Shown here one piece after another: positions 1-8,528 of a stretch of 64,000 nucleotides of DNA. Both the position numbers and the translations under genes were made by a program. The DNA is from Acidobacteriota bacterium. GTDB lineage: Bacteria > Acidobacteriota > Terriglobia > Acidiferrales > UBA7541. Every line of letters begins with the position of its first letter. The stretch's first letter is position 1. The DNA lies in the NCBI GenBank assembly GCA_013289695.1, contig JABCZK010000004.1, forward strand, positions 1 through 64,000, read 5' to 3'. Below the pieces are notes generated by a model that worked only from the letters and a program-made list of their open reading frames with translations, was not told the DNA's origin and searched no databases.

Positions 1-102
1 CGGGTACAGGAATTTGCCTTCCTGTTGCAGCAAGACTTCTTGGGCGGGCGCGCCCGGACATATGCTGCCCAGGAAAACCGTTATCAGAAGAAACTGCCGC
101 AT
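1..102 (-). CDS. N-terminus of a secreted protein, cut by window edge
   Basis: The first 34 codons of a minus-strand gene are visible; the rest lies outside the window. The start ATG at 102-100 is preceded by a GGGAGAG ribosome-binding site. The peptide begins MRQFLLITVFLGSICPGAPA followed by QEVLLQQEG, a typical Sec signal peptide with probable cleavage after APA. No family can be assigned from the visible part. It lies on the host side of the left prophage junction, so it is chromosomal. Confidence 0.75.
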   Translation of the reverse strand, partial: MRQFLLITVFLGSICPGAPAQEVLLQQEGKFLYP

Positions 103-337
103 GGTCGCACTCTCCCATCAGGCTATCTGCTCTTAGAACGGAGGAGTACTGATTTCTTGCGTGAATTAATCCAAAAGGATATCCGGGCTCCCGATTAACC
201 GGACAATGACCCACGATCGCCGTAAGCCGGGCGCGGCAACCGGCGGTGCGAAGCTCGGCATCTGATTAGATGAAAAGCATTCCCAGCCCTGAAACTCCCG
301 GGCCACGATCTGGGAGGAGCGCTCCGCGCTCACCTAT

Positions 338-370
338 CGGCGGCTGGATCCCCGAGTACTCCAGCCGCCG
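338..370. repeat. GC-rich inverted repeat
   Basis: An 11-bp perfect inverted repeat (CGGCGGCTGGA with its complement) has an 11-bp loop. It sits 15 bp downstream of the small coiled-coil gene on the minus strand. No T-tract follows on either strand, so a Rho-independent terminator is possible but not well supported. The remainder of 103-384 shows no gene I can support. Confidence 0.5.
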
Positions 371-384
371 CGTAGGCAGCATGG

Positions 385-570
385 TCAGGACCGGCGCCCT
401 GCAATTCTCGCCTCAACCTTCGCTGCGGCTTCTTCCAGCTTCTTCGCCGCCTCCCGGAGAAATGAGGCCGTACGGCGTTCGGTCTCCGGCGCTACTTCTT
501 GCTCAAGGTATTGGCGGAGACGCGCAAGCTCTTCATCAATTCGCCGACCGAATTCCTCAAATCTATCCAT
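385..570 (-). CDS. small coiled-coil hypothetical protein
   Basis: This encodes a 61-residue charged helical protein (MDRFEEFGRRIDEELARLRQ...) rich in E, R, A and K throughout, which suggests one long amphipathic helix or coiled coil. It has no signal peptide or membrane segment. An ATG 12 nt upstream (582) is in frame, but a GGAGGGAGCG ribosome-binding site lies between the two ATGs, so the inner start at 570 is preferred. Function is unknown. It is on the host side of the element. Confidence 0.6.
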   Translation of the reverse strand: MDRFEEFGRRIDEELARLRQYLEQEVAPETERRTASFLREAAKKLEEAAAKVEARIAGRRS

Positions 571-937
571 CGCTCCCTCCATCGTGCGATACGAATTGCT
601 TCAGATCAAGAATAGCGGTTTTTCTCGATACAAAGACAATCGATATCGGTCTCATCGGCGAGGTAGACTTGCTAGTTTCCGATTAACCGAAATCAATTCT
701 TGGATCGTACTATTTGCACTGTGGTTCTATACATACTATGGTAATAGAGGAGCAATGTCCCTGGAATCCGGCTTCGAGCGCTACGGGGCGCTGAGGCGAA
801 TGGTCCGTCCGCGATGCGGCCTTTCAGGGGGTCGGGCCGTTGCGCCCACCCTGCGCCTCGCAAAGTGGGAGCAAATGGAGATTACGCTGGGGGCCCAGAC
901 CCAAAAACGGGCGAAAACGAGTCTTCGAGGAGAAAAT
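571..937. other. intergenic stretch without a supported gene
   Basis: An open frame continues upstream from the truncated recombinase to 584, but its translation is irregular and has no family character. The recombinase has its own ribosome-binding site at about 928-932. I see no RNA gene or repeat here. The upstream regions of the divergent small coiled-coil gene and the recombinase must both lie in it. Confidence 0.4.
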
Positions 938-1234
938 GTGAGAGTTTCGATCTATTCGCGCGTCAGCACGCTAGGACAGGACACCGATATGCAAACGACG
1001 GAATTGCGGGAATACTGCAAACGGCGCGGGTGGGATTTAGTGAATGAATGCTCCGATCAGGGCGTCTCAGGTGCAAAAGAATCGCGTCCTGAATTGAATC
1101 GCCTAATTGCTGACGCCCACAAGCGCCGGTTCGACGCCGTCGTAGTTTGGAGATTCGATCGATTCGCCCGCTCGGTAAGCCAGCTGCTTCGCGCACTAGA
1201 AGAGTTCCGATCGCTCGGAACGGCCCCCAAATAA
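938..1234 (+). pseudogene. truncated serine recombinase (resolvase N-terminal domain)
   Basis: The GTG at 938 follows a GAGGAG ribosome-binding site. The 98-residue product carries the N-terminal catalytic core of the resolvase/invertase family: VSIYSRVSTLGQD with the nucleophilic serine, then LREYCKRRGWD, DQGVSGAKESRPELNRLI and VVVWRFDRFARS. Typical members have about 180 or more residues with a C-terminal HTH. Here the frame ends after LEEFRSLG with a few unrelated residues, just before the tRNA terminator at 1235-1270. The active-site half is intact but the rest of the catalytic domain and the DNA-binding domain are missing, so it is probably a remnant of an older element at the same tRNA locus. 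Confidence 0.75.
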
Positions 1235-1270
1235 AAACGGCCTAGCGAGATTGTGATCGCTAAGCCGTTT
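1235..1270 (-). terminator. original tRNA-fMet terminator, now stranded
   Basis: A 14-bp stem (AAACGGCCTAGCGA, 1235-1248, with TCGCTAAGCCGTTT, 1257-1270; one G-T wobble) and an 8-nt loop are followed on the minus strand by TTTTTATTT. It lies 18 bp beyond the 3' tRNA remnant at 1289, where the terminator of the minus-strand tRNA-fMet should have been before integration. The element now separates it from the tRNA by 33 kb. The T-rich flank on the plus strand could let it also stop the recombinase remnant. Confidence 0.75.
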
Positions 1271-1288
1271 GTGTTTCTGAATGATAGC

Positions 1289-1333
1289 TGGTTGCGGGGG
1301 TTGGATTTGAACCAACGACCTCCGGGTTATGAG
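1289..1333. repeat. attL-side core: 3' part of tRNA-fMet
   Basis: These 45 bp are identical to 34538-34582 and differ from it immediately outside on both sides. They cover the CCA end, the acceptor 3' strand, the T arm and the start of the anticodon region of tRNA-fMet. The repeat marks the left boundary of the integrated element. Confidence 0.93.
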
Positions 1334-1368
1334 ATTGCCTATGCTCTTTCTGTCTGTTCCACGCTGTC

Positions 1369-1469
1369 TTGCCTGTTTCGCGTTGTCAGTGACTTAGCGA
1401 TGCTTGGCAGCAACACAAGAAACAGACAGATACAGCGCGAAACAGCCAAGTGTTAGCATCGCGTTAGCA
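1369..1469. promoter_or_regulatory. putative integrase/excisionase arm sites, left end
   Basis: A 19-bp inverted repeat with 17 matches (CTTGCCTGTTTCGCGTTGT at about 1369-1387, its complement at about 1433-1451) lies just inside the left core. It is followed by two direct GTTAGCA copies at 1452-1458 and 1463-1469, spaced 11 bp start to start. Further TCTGTCTGTT and AACAGACAGA copies lie at about 1349 and 1421. The same GTTAGCA pair with the same spacing occurs at the other end, at 34438-34455. Arm-type sites on both sides of a core are typical of tyrosine recombinase att regions. Confidence 0.55.
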
Positions 1470-1483
1470 CGACTCGCCTTGAC

Positions 1484-1498
1484 GTTGCGATTCTCAAA
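1484..1498 (-). promoter_or_regulatory. dispersed palindrome, copy 1 (putative operator)
   Basis: GTTGCGATTCTCAAA is the reverse-strand form of the element-wide motif TTTGAGANTCKCAAA and matches 14 of 15 positions. It lies in the left end region beside the arm-type repeats. Confidence 0.5.
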
Positions 1499-1850
1499 AT
1501 CGGTCCTCCGAGGGGTGCCCTAATAGAACCGTCATATCCTTCCGAATCGATTCCGAGACTCGCTCGAGTTTTCCAGCCATGCCCCTGCGTATGCCTTTAG
1601 ACGTCGTTGCGGTCAATACGAATAGCTTCGGATCAATCAGCGAGTGTACAAAGGCCTCTCCGTAGACCGCTTTCCCAGGCCCTGACAAGATCCGTTCCGA
1701 GAGGCGCCCCGATGAGAGCGTGGTCCTTCCCAAAGGCCGGGGGTATTCGCGAATCCGAAGCGTGAGTGCTCCCGGCGAAGCTGTTTTCCCTTTCGACGTA
1801 CAGGGCTTCGGACCTCCGCGGGTCTGGCGACGTCGCGGGGTGAGAAACAC
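1494..1850 (-). CDS. possible small hypothetical protein
   Basis: This is a 118-codon open frame starting with GTG at 1850. The N-terminal third is basic and irregular. The C-terminal part (YGEAFVHSLIDPKLFVLTATTSKG..., VSESIRKDMTVLLGHPSEDRF) reads more like a protein. The nearest GGAG lies only 2 nt before the start, so the start is doubtful. No family was recognised. Apart from this frame, 1334-1919 holds only the arm-type repeats. Confidence 0.25.
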   Translation of the reverse strand: MFLTPRRRQTRGGPKPCTSKGKTASPGALTLRIREYPRPLGRTTLSSGRLSERILSGPGKAVYGEAFVHSLIDPKLFVLTATTSKGIRRGMAGKLERVSESIRKDMTVLLGHPSEDRF

Positions 1851-1919
1851 TGCTCCAGAGTTTTGCTCCTCAATCGCGTCTTCGTTCTTATCAATGCCAC
1901 CCTGAAGACTTGGAGATTC

Positions 1920-2312
1920 TTATCGTGGTGGCGCGGAAGAGTCCACCGCTTGCTTGGGTGCTTGAAGCGCGTCGATGATACGCAGCGACAGCCGCCATTC
2001 GAGGACGAGAATGATTCCCGCGAAACCAAGCAGGATTCGCGGTAGCTTGTTGATCGCTGGAATGTTTAAATCTAGCCAGACCAGACCAAAAACAATGAAA
2101 GAATGCAGCGAGACTATTGGAATCATCGCCTTCCAGAACGAACTCGCACCGAGAGGGGGATACTCTCCCACCAGAAGGAAGCCGAAGAACAAGCCCGTCA
2201 GTAGATACCCGAGCAATGCGGCGTTCGCCCAGCTCGTTGTCAGGAAAAGAAACGGGGCACCACCACACAAAATCAATGCCAGTCGTATCGTGCCATTCCG
2301 ATCTGTTGTCAT
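1920..2312 (-). CDS. four-helix membrane protein, putative immunity partner of the RHS protein
   Basis: The 130-residue product has four hydrophobic segments: about residues 10-30 (LALILCGGAPFLFLTTSWAN), 32-52 (ALLGYLLTGLFFGFLLVG), 62-82 (MIPIVSLHSFIVFGLVWLDL) and 92-112 (ILLGFAGIILVLEW). The ATG is 2 nt after the RHS stop codon, so the two genes are almost certainly co-transcribed and translationally coupled. Small genes directly behind RHS genes commonly encode immunity proteins, and several such proteins are membrane-bound. That role is inferred from position only; no immunity family was recognised. Confidence 0.65.
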   Translation of the reverse strand: MTTDRNGTIRLALILCGGAPFLFLTTSWANAALLGYLLTGLFFGFLLVGEYPPLGASSFWKAMIPIVSLHSFIVFGLVWLDLNIPAINKLPRILLGFAGIILVLEWRLSLRIIDALQAPKQAVDSSAPPR

Positions 2313-2314
2313 TT

Positions 2315-5300
2315 CTATTTGCAGTTTTCCTTGTAATTCTTGTACGCTTCTTTCGCAGCCAGCACTTTGCCCGCAGCGTCTAGCACCTTCGCAAGCTTTG
2401 CGGCCTTTGCGGCTCTGGACTCAAGTTTTGCAATTCGCGCAACCCGGCTTGGACCGATTCTAGATGCTCCTTTTATTGTAGCAGCAGCGCCTTCCGCCGC
2501 CTCAGACGCCATTTCTGCACCGCTCTTCCCGCTATCTACAAGTAGACCATTAATGTCGTCGGGGTCAACTGCCGGTAAGAACGGGTAGACCACACCGGCT
2601 ACGCATGTAACGGCTTTGTTCAGCCCATAAGTTCGCTGAGAGACAGCTGCGAACACCCCCGTTCCGTAATCCGACAGATCCACAGGCGGGGGTGCATTGC
2701 TGTATACAACAATCTGCGTGGGCTTGTTGTAGAAGGCGGCAAAGGCGCTGTCGCTACATGACCCTTGACAGTAATCCTCTACCCCTTCGGATGTATGGGC
2801 AACGACCCAGTCGCTATTCGGGTCCGCGGCAACATCATTCAAACTACTGATCGTGCCATTGAACCAAATGCCGCCATTCGGATTACCGTTTGCGTCCGGG
2901 CCGGTGCACTCGCTTTCAGTGGAGTCGTGATCGATTGAAGATCCTCCCAATGTCGTCCCGCTGGGACCCTCGGATGCGTTATCGTGGTCGGATGTCGAAC
3001 CGTCGTTGGCAAGGTAGACGCAATCCAGACCCATCGGGTCAGTGAAGACGAGCGGGTTGTTGCGGGCGTAGGTATAGAGGTTCAATTGTTGTGGGTCGGC
3101 AGCGTCGGCAACCGAAAACCCGGAGGGATCCGGCGACATGAAGCGTCCCTGAAAAGATGCGTAGAATCTTGCGTTGGAGTTGTACAATGACGATTCGGCG
3201 TCGAACTCCTTACTCGTGAACTTATAATTTGAAGTGCAACTGCTCACAATCGGCGCTCGCTGTGTACCGAATGGATAGTAATCCGTGTCGAGGCAAAGAG
3301 TGCCGCTGTGCTGGCCAGATGGAACTTCAACGATTGCGCGCGTTGAACCGATCTGGTCGTTGAGATAGTAAAATACGTCGCCGGAGGAATCGCGCCGTGC
3401 TGTCCGCTTGCCATTGAAATAAACATACTCATTGAAGTTACTGTTGGTGACGCTTCCGGTTAGGTCTGTTTCATCCAAAAGCGTTCCATCCACGCCGTAC
3501 CAATAGAGCTTACCGTTTGATTTCTCAACTCGCTCGTTGTCCCCATCGAAGGTGTAGGTGACACCCGCAGTCGATGCAATAAGGTTTTCAGCGTTAAATG
3601 TGTAGCTCCCTCCTCCTGTTCCGGGAATCGTCGTGACATTGCCCGCAGTGTCATAGGTGAGAGCGGCGACGCGGTTGTAGGCACTGACAGTTACGCTCAG
3701 GCTTTCTTGGGTGCAGCCAGTGTATGCGGAGGAAATCGGCGAAATCGAAAGGAGGTTGCCCCAGTTCCCCGTCGTGTCGTAGCCGAATTGCTCACCCCAG
3801 CAATTGGACGGGCTCGTCGCATACGTGGAACCAGCCGCTGTTGCGATCCTGTTCACCTGGTCATAGGCGAACGTCTGAGAACGAGTAGTATCGCGATCGT
3901 TCGTGATGCTTGCAAGGCTGCCGTTGTCCGCTCCGAGGTTGTAATTGAATTTCATGTCAAGGTACGCACCTGCCGCGTTCGTTCCCGTGCATTGTGTCCC
4001 AGTCGGCAGGGCCGAGGTGCTTACGAACACCCAACAGGGTTGGAGCCGGGAATTCAAGAGAACACTTTCAGCGAAAAGCAGATTAAGGCTCCGACCAGCC
4101 AACTGTCCGTCCGGAGAATAGGCGACACTCGACACGTAGGTGGTGGTCGAGTCCGTCAATGTGAGAGGCTTGCCCGCGCCGCCCGGCGTGTACGTAAACA
4201 GTCTACCGCTCGGATATTGGATCGTCGCCACCGATCCATCGTAGTTGAACTGATAGCTGGAAGTTTTCGCGATGCTGTTTGTGGTGCGTTGGTCTGTGAC
4301 ATTCATCCCCTCGGGTGAAGCAGTCTTATTGAGAGTGTACGCCCAGGATTCCGACCCCGCAGCGTCTGTCATGCCCGTCCGCTCACCGATATTCACGCAC
4401 GTATAAGGGCTACTCCCGCAACTCGAACTATCGTACGAATAAGCCACCACCGGTGCCGACATTGGGCAGGTTTGCGATGTGTACGCTTTTTGCGTCATTC
4501 GGCTCAATTTATCGTAGCAATAGGAAATCGTTTGCATTGTCGTCCCCTGCTGGTTCGGGGCTGGCCCGGTCACGGAGAGTACGTTTCCATCGCTATCGTA
4601 GGTATAGGCGGTTGCGACAGACGTGAAAGGGCTGACTGCTTCTGTGTTGGACTCCGGATTGGTGGAGCTCGTGAGACGAGAAAGGGAATCGTAAACGAAT
4701 GTTCGTTGTCGCGAACCCGCCTGCACAACTCCGGTGATGTTGCCGTTCACGTCATGAGTGTATGTGGTCGCATAGACAGGACCGCCCTGCCCAGCACAGG
4801 CGTTCTTGGTGGCAGATGACGAAGTCGGTTCGTCGGCCTCGCTGATCCGTCCCAGTCCGTCGGTGATGATGCGCCTCCAGATCCCAGCCTCGTCAACTGC
4901 GAGCGTAGCGCTTCCACAATACTGCAATTGTTGAACGCTTCCGTCGGGTTCAGTCGTCGTGGTTTTTCTGCTCAGCGCGTCGTAATTGTAGGTCGTAAGC
5001 AGATTCGTGGGTGATCCACGATAAGGGTTGGACACGGTATGCGGGCGACCCAGCGTGTCGTAGGTGTAGTCTGTGTAATCCGTTCCACTGGGGTCGGAAG
5101 TCAACTGCTTGTGCAGCAGCCGTCCGAGACCATCTGAGATTTCTACACCGGCGATGGGCACGCGTGAACTGTTCGCGGTGATATTGACATCTACGGATGG
5201 AGAAGGTGGGTTGTCGTTGAATGTGTAAGCAACTTGGCCGCCGTCGGGATTCTTTGCAAGCGTCAGCCGCTCCATCTCGTCGTAGGTGTTGGTCGCTGTC

Positions 5301-7291
5301 TGATTATTGGCGTCGGTTGTCGATGTCAGCAGACCGGTGGTGAAATCGTAGGTCATTGTAGTCGGCTGACCCAAAGCATTTGTCACGCTCGTGAGGTAAG
5401 CTCCTGCGTAGGTTGAGGAATATCCATAAGTTGTTGTGTTTCCGTTGGGGTCGGTAACGACGTCGGCCGTTCCGGTGTCAAAGAACGTCGAAGTTGTGCT
5501 TAGATTTGCTCCTGTTGTGTTCAAATAGCGGGAAACTGTCGTTGGATTGCCTCGATATGTTCCTCCGGGCGGGGTTGAACTATGCATGGTTGTGATCCCT
5601 GAAGACACGGGGGTTGTCTGATCGTAAGCATACGTCGCGGTGGACCCCGGACCTGAGCCCGTAACGGCGACAGAAGCGGGCAGGCTGAGCATGTTGTTGG
5701 TCAAATAATTTGAGTTCGATAAAGCCTCATAGGTCGTCGTTGTGGTGCGGAGCAGCGATCCCGGTGCGCCGGCGCCGTAATCGTAGTCCTTCTTGGTTTC
5801 GAGTAAACCGTAACTCGCGCCTGATGTCGTGTGGCCATATACCGTCGACAATTGCGTTCCGCTCGCCCAATACGGCGCGTAAAAAGTCAGCGCGCTATCA
5901 TAGGAATCAGTGGTTTCATTTTCCTGGTTATTGGCCCAGAGATTAGTAGTCTCAGACAACTGACCATACTGCGAACCGGACCACATAGGAGAGTAGTTGT
6001 TACCGACCGTTTTCAATAAAGTCCCGCTTGTGTGCGATCCTTGGTAATACTGTGTCTTCGTTTCATAATATGGACAAGTGTTACTAATCACCGGGCTGAA
6101 TGTGTGGACGGTGTCATTCGAGGCTGGATCGGTTACATCGGTTACAATGTTTTGTATATAGTTGTAAGTCCACGTCGCAGCTGGGCTGACTCCGTCGTTC
6201 GGGTTCAACGTGCGGGTTACCACCGCTCTTGCATTCTCATAGTAATGCACGACGCAGATTGGGTCCTCTGTCCTCCAGGTATAAGAAAGCGTACCTCCGG
6301 TTGGGAATGTGATCTGCGAAAGGTCGCCATTCCCATCGCTCGTGTACTGGAAGGTCCAAGCGGTCCCATTCGGAAGGACGACACTTTGCAATTCCGTTAG
6401 ATTCCCGTTTACAGTTTGGTTCTCCCAGTTTAGAGTCTCGGGCACGTTGCTCACGTAACAGAAAGTCAATTTATACGTCCCACCGTTCACTCCAGGCACG
6501 TTCCACACCCATGCAGAGCTTGGCACTAGTGGCGTCTGGGGACAGACGCTTGGACTAGTAGAGACAGGGAAGGGAATAATTCGTCCCATGGTGTCGGTCC
6601 AACCGGAACTCCAACTCGCGCTGATTTGGTTTCCGTTAACATCTTCCTGACCAAAAACCGTAGCGCCGCCCTCCGGGGCTGCAATCGGAGCCGGGGTGGG
6701 GATTGGATAACCACCGGATGATACCGTGGTGCCATTGCCATCAACAAATGTGCCCCCGTACATGTATGTTTGCCAATTGAATCCGTACACGTGACCGCCA
6801 GTGCCATCGGCCGATTCCCAGCTCGAAGCGCTGGTGGGAACCATGGGACCATCACTCCCGCCAGACCATCCAGCCGCCGCACTGCAGGTGTAAGTGCCGT
6901 ACTGATCTCCGATAGGTTGGCACCCGTCTGAGCCTCCGACAAAGACACCGGCCTGTATCACATAGAATCCGTTGGCGAGATACGGACCGCTCGACGTGTA
7001 ACTACATGACGATCCATCGAGATTGCAATCCCACCAGTTGCCTTGATTGACGTAGTGCAGAACAAAATCGAGGTGCAGTTTCCCTCCTCGCTGCGGATAG
7101 GAAATCAGTGGAATGTCTACATTGAGACCATGATTGAGCAAGTTTATCGAGTCGATGTTGCCGCGCTGATACGTCCGATACGGGTTTAAGCCCGTTTCAA
7201 AATCCTGGTCCTGCTGGGCAATGGCCGAGGGGGCGAGAGAAATAACCGCCAAGCACGCAACGAGCCAGCATACAACGCGAAACAGGCGCAT
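2315..7291 (-). CDS. secreted RHS/YD-repeat protein with variable C-terminus
   Basis: This 1,658-residue protein starts with a Sec signal peptide (MRLFRVVCWLVACLAVISLA, then PSAIAQQ). A long N-terminal beta region contains many cysteines. YD repeats follow from about residue 500 (YTYDTLGRPHTV, YNYDALSRKTTT, FVYDSLSRLTSS, YTYDSDGNVLSV). The RHS core ends near residue 1,400 with RFYASFQGRFMSPDPSGFS, LNLYTYARNNPLVFTDPMGLD. The DPMGLD junction marks where polymorphic toxins change, and about 250 unrelated residues follow, ending in an Ala/Lys-rich helical tail. I do not recognise a toxin fold in that tail. The gene sits in the element and is followed at once by a four-helix membrane gene, a toxin/immunity-like arrangement. 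It may instead be a wall-associated adhesin or scaffold. Confidence 0.9.
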   Translation of the reverse strand: MRLFRVVCWLVACLAVISLAPSAIAQQDQDFETGLNPYRTYQRGNIDSINLLNHGLNVDIPLISYPQRGGKLHLDFVLHYVNQGNWWDCNLDGSSCSYTSSGPYLANGFYVIQAGVFVGGSDGCQPIGDQYGTYTCSAAAGWSGGSDGPMVPTSASSWESADGTGGHVYGFNWQTYMYGGTFVDGNGTTVSSGGYPIPTPAPIAAPEGGATVFGQEDVNGNQISASWSSGWTDTMGRIIPFPVSTSPSVCPQTPLVPSSAWVWNVPGVNGGTYKLTFCYVSNVPETLNWENQTVNGNLTELQSVVLPNGTAWTFQYTSDGNGDLSQITFPTGGTLSYTWRTEDPICVVHYYENARAVVTRTLNPNDGVSPAATWTYNYIQNIVTDVTDPASNDTVHTFSPVISNTCPYYETKTQYYQGSHTSGTLLKTVGNNYSPMWSGSQYGQLSETTNLWANNQENETTDSYDSALTFYAPYWASGTQLSTVYGHTTSGASYGLLETKKDYDYGAGAPGSLLRTTTTTYEALSNSNYLTNNMLSLPASVAVTGSGPGSTATYAYDQTTPVSSGITTMHSSTPPGGTYRGNPTTVSRYLNTTGANLSTTSTFFDTGTADVVTDPNGNTTTYGYSSTYAGAYLTSVTNALGQPTTMTYDFTTGLLTSTTDANNQTATNTYDEMERLTLAKNPDGGQVAYTFNDNPPSPSVDVNITANSSRVPIAGVEISDGLGRLLHKQLTSDPSGTDYTDYTYDTLGRPHTVSNPYRGSPTNLLTTYNYDALSRKTTTTEPDGSVQQLQYCGSATLAVDEAGIWRRIITDGLGRISEADEPTSSSATKNACAGQGGPVYATTYTHDVNGNITGVVQAGSRQRTFVYDSLSRLTSSTNPESNTEAVSPFTSVATAYTYDSDGNVLSVTGPAPNQQGTTMQTISYCYDKLSRMTQKAYTSQTCPMSAPVVAYSYDSSSCGSSPYTCVNIGERTGMTDAAGSESWAYTLNKTASPEGMNVTDQRTTNSIAKTSSYQFNYDGSVATIQYPSGRLFTYTPGGAGKPLTLTDSTTTYVSSVAYSPDGQLAGRSLNLLFAESVLLNSRLQPCWVFVSTSALPTGTQCTGTNAAGAYLDMKFNYNLGADNGSLASITNDRDTTRSQTFAYDQVNRIATAAGSTYATSPSNCWGEQFGYDTTGNWGNLLSISPISSAYTGCTQESLSVTVSAYNRVAALTYDTAGNVTTIPGTGGGSYTFNAENLIASTAGVTYTFDGDNERVEKSNGKLYWYGVDGTLLDETDLTGSVTNSNFNEYVYFNGKRTARRDSSGDVFYYLNDQIGSTRAIVEVPSGQHSGTLCLDTDYYPFGTQRAPIVSSCTSNYKFTSKEFDAESSLYNSNARFYASFQGRFMSPDPSGFSVADAADPQQLNLYTYARNNPLVFTDPMGLDCVYLANDGSTSDHDNASEGPSGTTLGGSSIDHDSTESECTGPDANGNPNGGIWFNGTISSLNDVAADPNSDWVVAHTSEGVEDYCQGSCSDSAFAAFYNKPTQIVVYSNAPPPVDLSDYGTGVFAAVSQRTYGLNKAVTCVAGVVYPFLPAVDPDDINGLLVDSGKSGAEMASEAAEGAAATIKGASRIGPSRVARIAKLESRAAKAAKLAKVLDAAGKVLAAKEAYKNYKENCK

Positions 7292-7335
7292 GGGGATGCC
7301 CTCCTCGTTAGATAATTCCGTTCAATTCCATTGAG

Positions 7336-8163
7336 TTATTGCGTCCCAACAGAGCCTTGGCTCGGGCTAAAGTTTGCCGACGAAATCTGAATATCTGAAA
7401 AAAGCGTACCCTGAAAAAATACTTGCAGATGAAACGCAATCGGAACGCCTTGGACTTGCTGATAGTTCGAGTATTGGACCTCTTCCAGCACGGCACTGCT
7501 CGAAGTTTGCGCTGGCGCGAGGAATTGGTTGGGGTATGCGGAATTGAATTGCCTGGTGAAAGTCATAGCGACGGGAAGCCAGGTCGATGGGTCCAAATAG
7601 ATGTCGTATTGGCTTTGCTGCTGGACGTACGCCGCCGACGAAGCAGGGAGACTACTGATCGGCATCTGCCAGACTGCGATATGAAAGACGGACATTCCGT
7701 CGCGCGTCTCAACTCCAAGGTCTGAACTGACATAACCAGGCAAACCGAGACCAGACATCAAAATAAACGAAGGATAGAACCACGCAGGGTGAGGCCCCAT
7801 GAGGTCTTGCGGCGGGACTTGATGCACAGCGCCAGTTGAGTCGGTCCAAGATCCGGCCCGCCAACGACGTGAGATGGTCCTCGTCTCTGCTTGCGAACCC
7901 GAAGGCAGTTGAAGTTGAATCTGACTTTGCCCACTCGCAGCGGCGCTCAGCGAAATTGAACCTGTGGTCCCGGCGGTTGTGATTGTCCCAGCCAGGACGA
8001 CGTTGGTGCCGGAGGGCACTCGATGTTGCGCCATGTAGATATCTGGCAAGTGAGACGCCGGTTGGCCGCTCGGAGAGGAGCCCTGCTGTGCAATCGCAAC
8101 CGCGGTCAGAAGAAGCGAGGAAACCAAAATCGAAGATAGAAGCGCCAGCCGTTTCAGGGTCAT
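7336..8163 (-). CDS. secreted hypothetical protein upstream of the RHS gene
   Basis: The 275-residue product has a clear signal peptide (MTLKRLALLSSILVSSLLLT, ending AVAIAQQ). The rest is a beta-rich, Q/S/P-rich region with motifs such as WFYPSFILMSGLGLPGY and YDIYLDPSTWLPVAMTF. The second motif resembles outer-membrane lipoprotein-type sorting folds, but similarity was not tested. A strong GGAGGAATT site precedes the ATG. It lies 44 bp upstream of the RHS gene on the same strand, probably in one operon, and may be a secretion or attachment partner. Function is unknown. Confidence 0.8.
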   Translation of the reverse strand: MTLKRLALLSSILVSSLLLTAVAIAQQGSSPSGQPASHLPDIYMAQHRVPSGTNVVLAGTITTAGTTGSISLSAAASGQSQIQLQLPSGSQAETRTISRRWRAGSWTDSTGAVHQVPPQDLMGPHPAWFYPSFILMSGLGLPGYVSSDLGVETRDGMSVFHIAVWQMPISSLPASSAAYVQQQSQYDIYLDPSTWLPVAMTFTRQFNSAYPNQFLAPAQTSSSAVLEEVQYSNYQQVQGVPIAFHLQVFFQGTLFSDIQISSANFSPSQGSVGTQ

Positions 8164-8528
8164 AATTCCTCCACGGCGATCGGATGTTGGTGGCTTATAG
8201 CGGAGCGCGTGTAGGCTGTCAAGGAAATAACCACTTGCGGATATTGATTCTCAATTGTAGTGGCGTGGAGGATACCTGAAGAATCGATTTCATACCGAAA
8301 GCTGGAACGGGGATACGCCTTCACAAAGACCGACCGGACCGGCAACTGCAATCCCGAGTGAGTACTTGATCGCACGAACGCAATTTGAGAATCGCAAAGC
8401 GACAGCCAGCCGATGCCGCGGAGATGACCTACGGCAAAAAAGCCGTGCTGTGGAAATGGCGCCGTCCGAAACTCGAAGAGTCGCGCGATTTTGAGAATAG
8501 CAGAATCCTGGCGCCCCATTTCCGCCAA
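8160..8528 (-). CDS. possible hypothetical protein
   Basis: This is a 122-codon frame overlapping the next gene's start by ATGA, which could allow coupling. The translation (ARLFEFRTAPFPQHGFFAVGH, VFVKAYPRSSFRYEIDSSG) looks fairly protein-like, but there is no recognisable family and the start lacks a clear ribosome-binding site. Two copies of the element's palindrome fall inside it (8384-8398, and an imperfect one at 8492-8506), which argues that part of this stretch may be regulatory. Confidence 0.3.
   Translation of the reverse strand: MAEMGRQDSAILKIARLFEFRTAPFPQHGFFAVGHLRGIGWLSLCDSQIAFVRSSTHSGLQLPVRSVFVKAYPRSSFRYEIDSSGILHATTIENQYPQVVISLTAYTRSAISHQHPIAVEEL
8384..8398 (+). promoter_or_regulatory. 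dispersed palindrome, copy 2 (putative operator)
   Basis: This is an exact TTTGAGAATCGCAAA. A second, imperfect copy (TTTGAGAATAGCAGA) lies about 110 bp away at 8492-8506. Both lie between the RHS operon and the control region. Confidence 0.55.
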
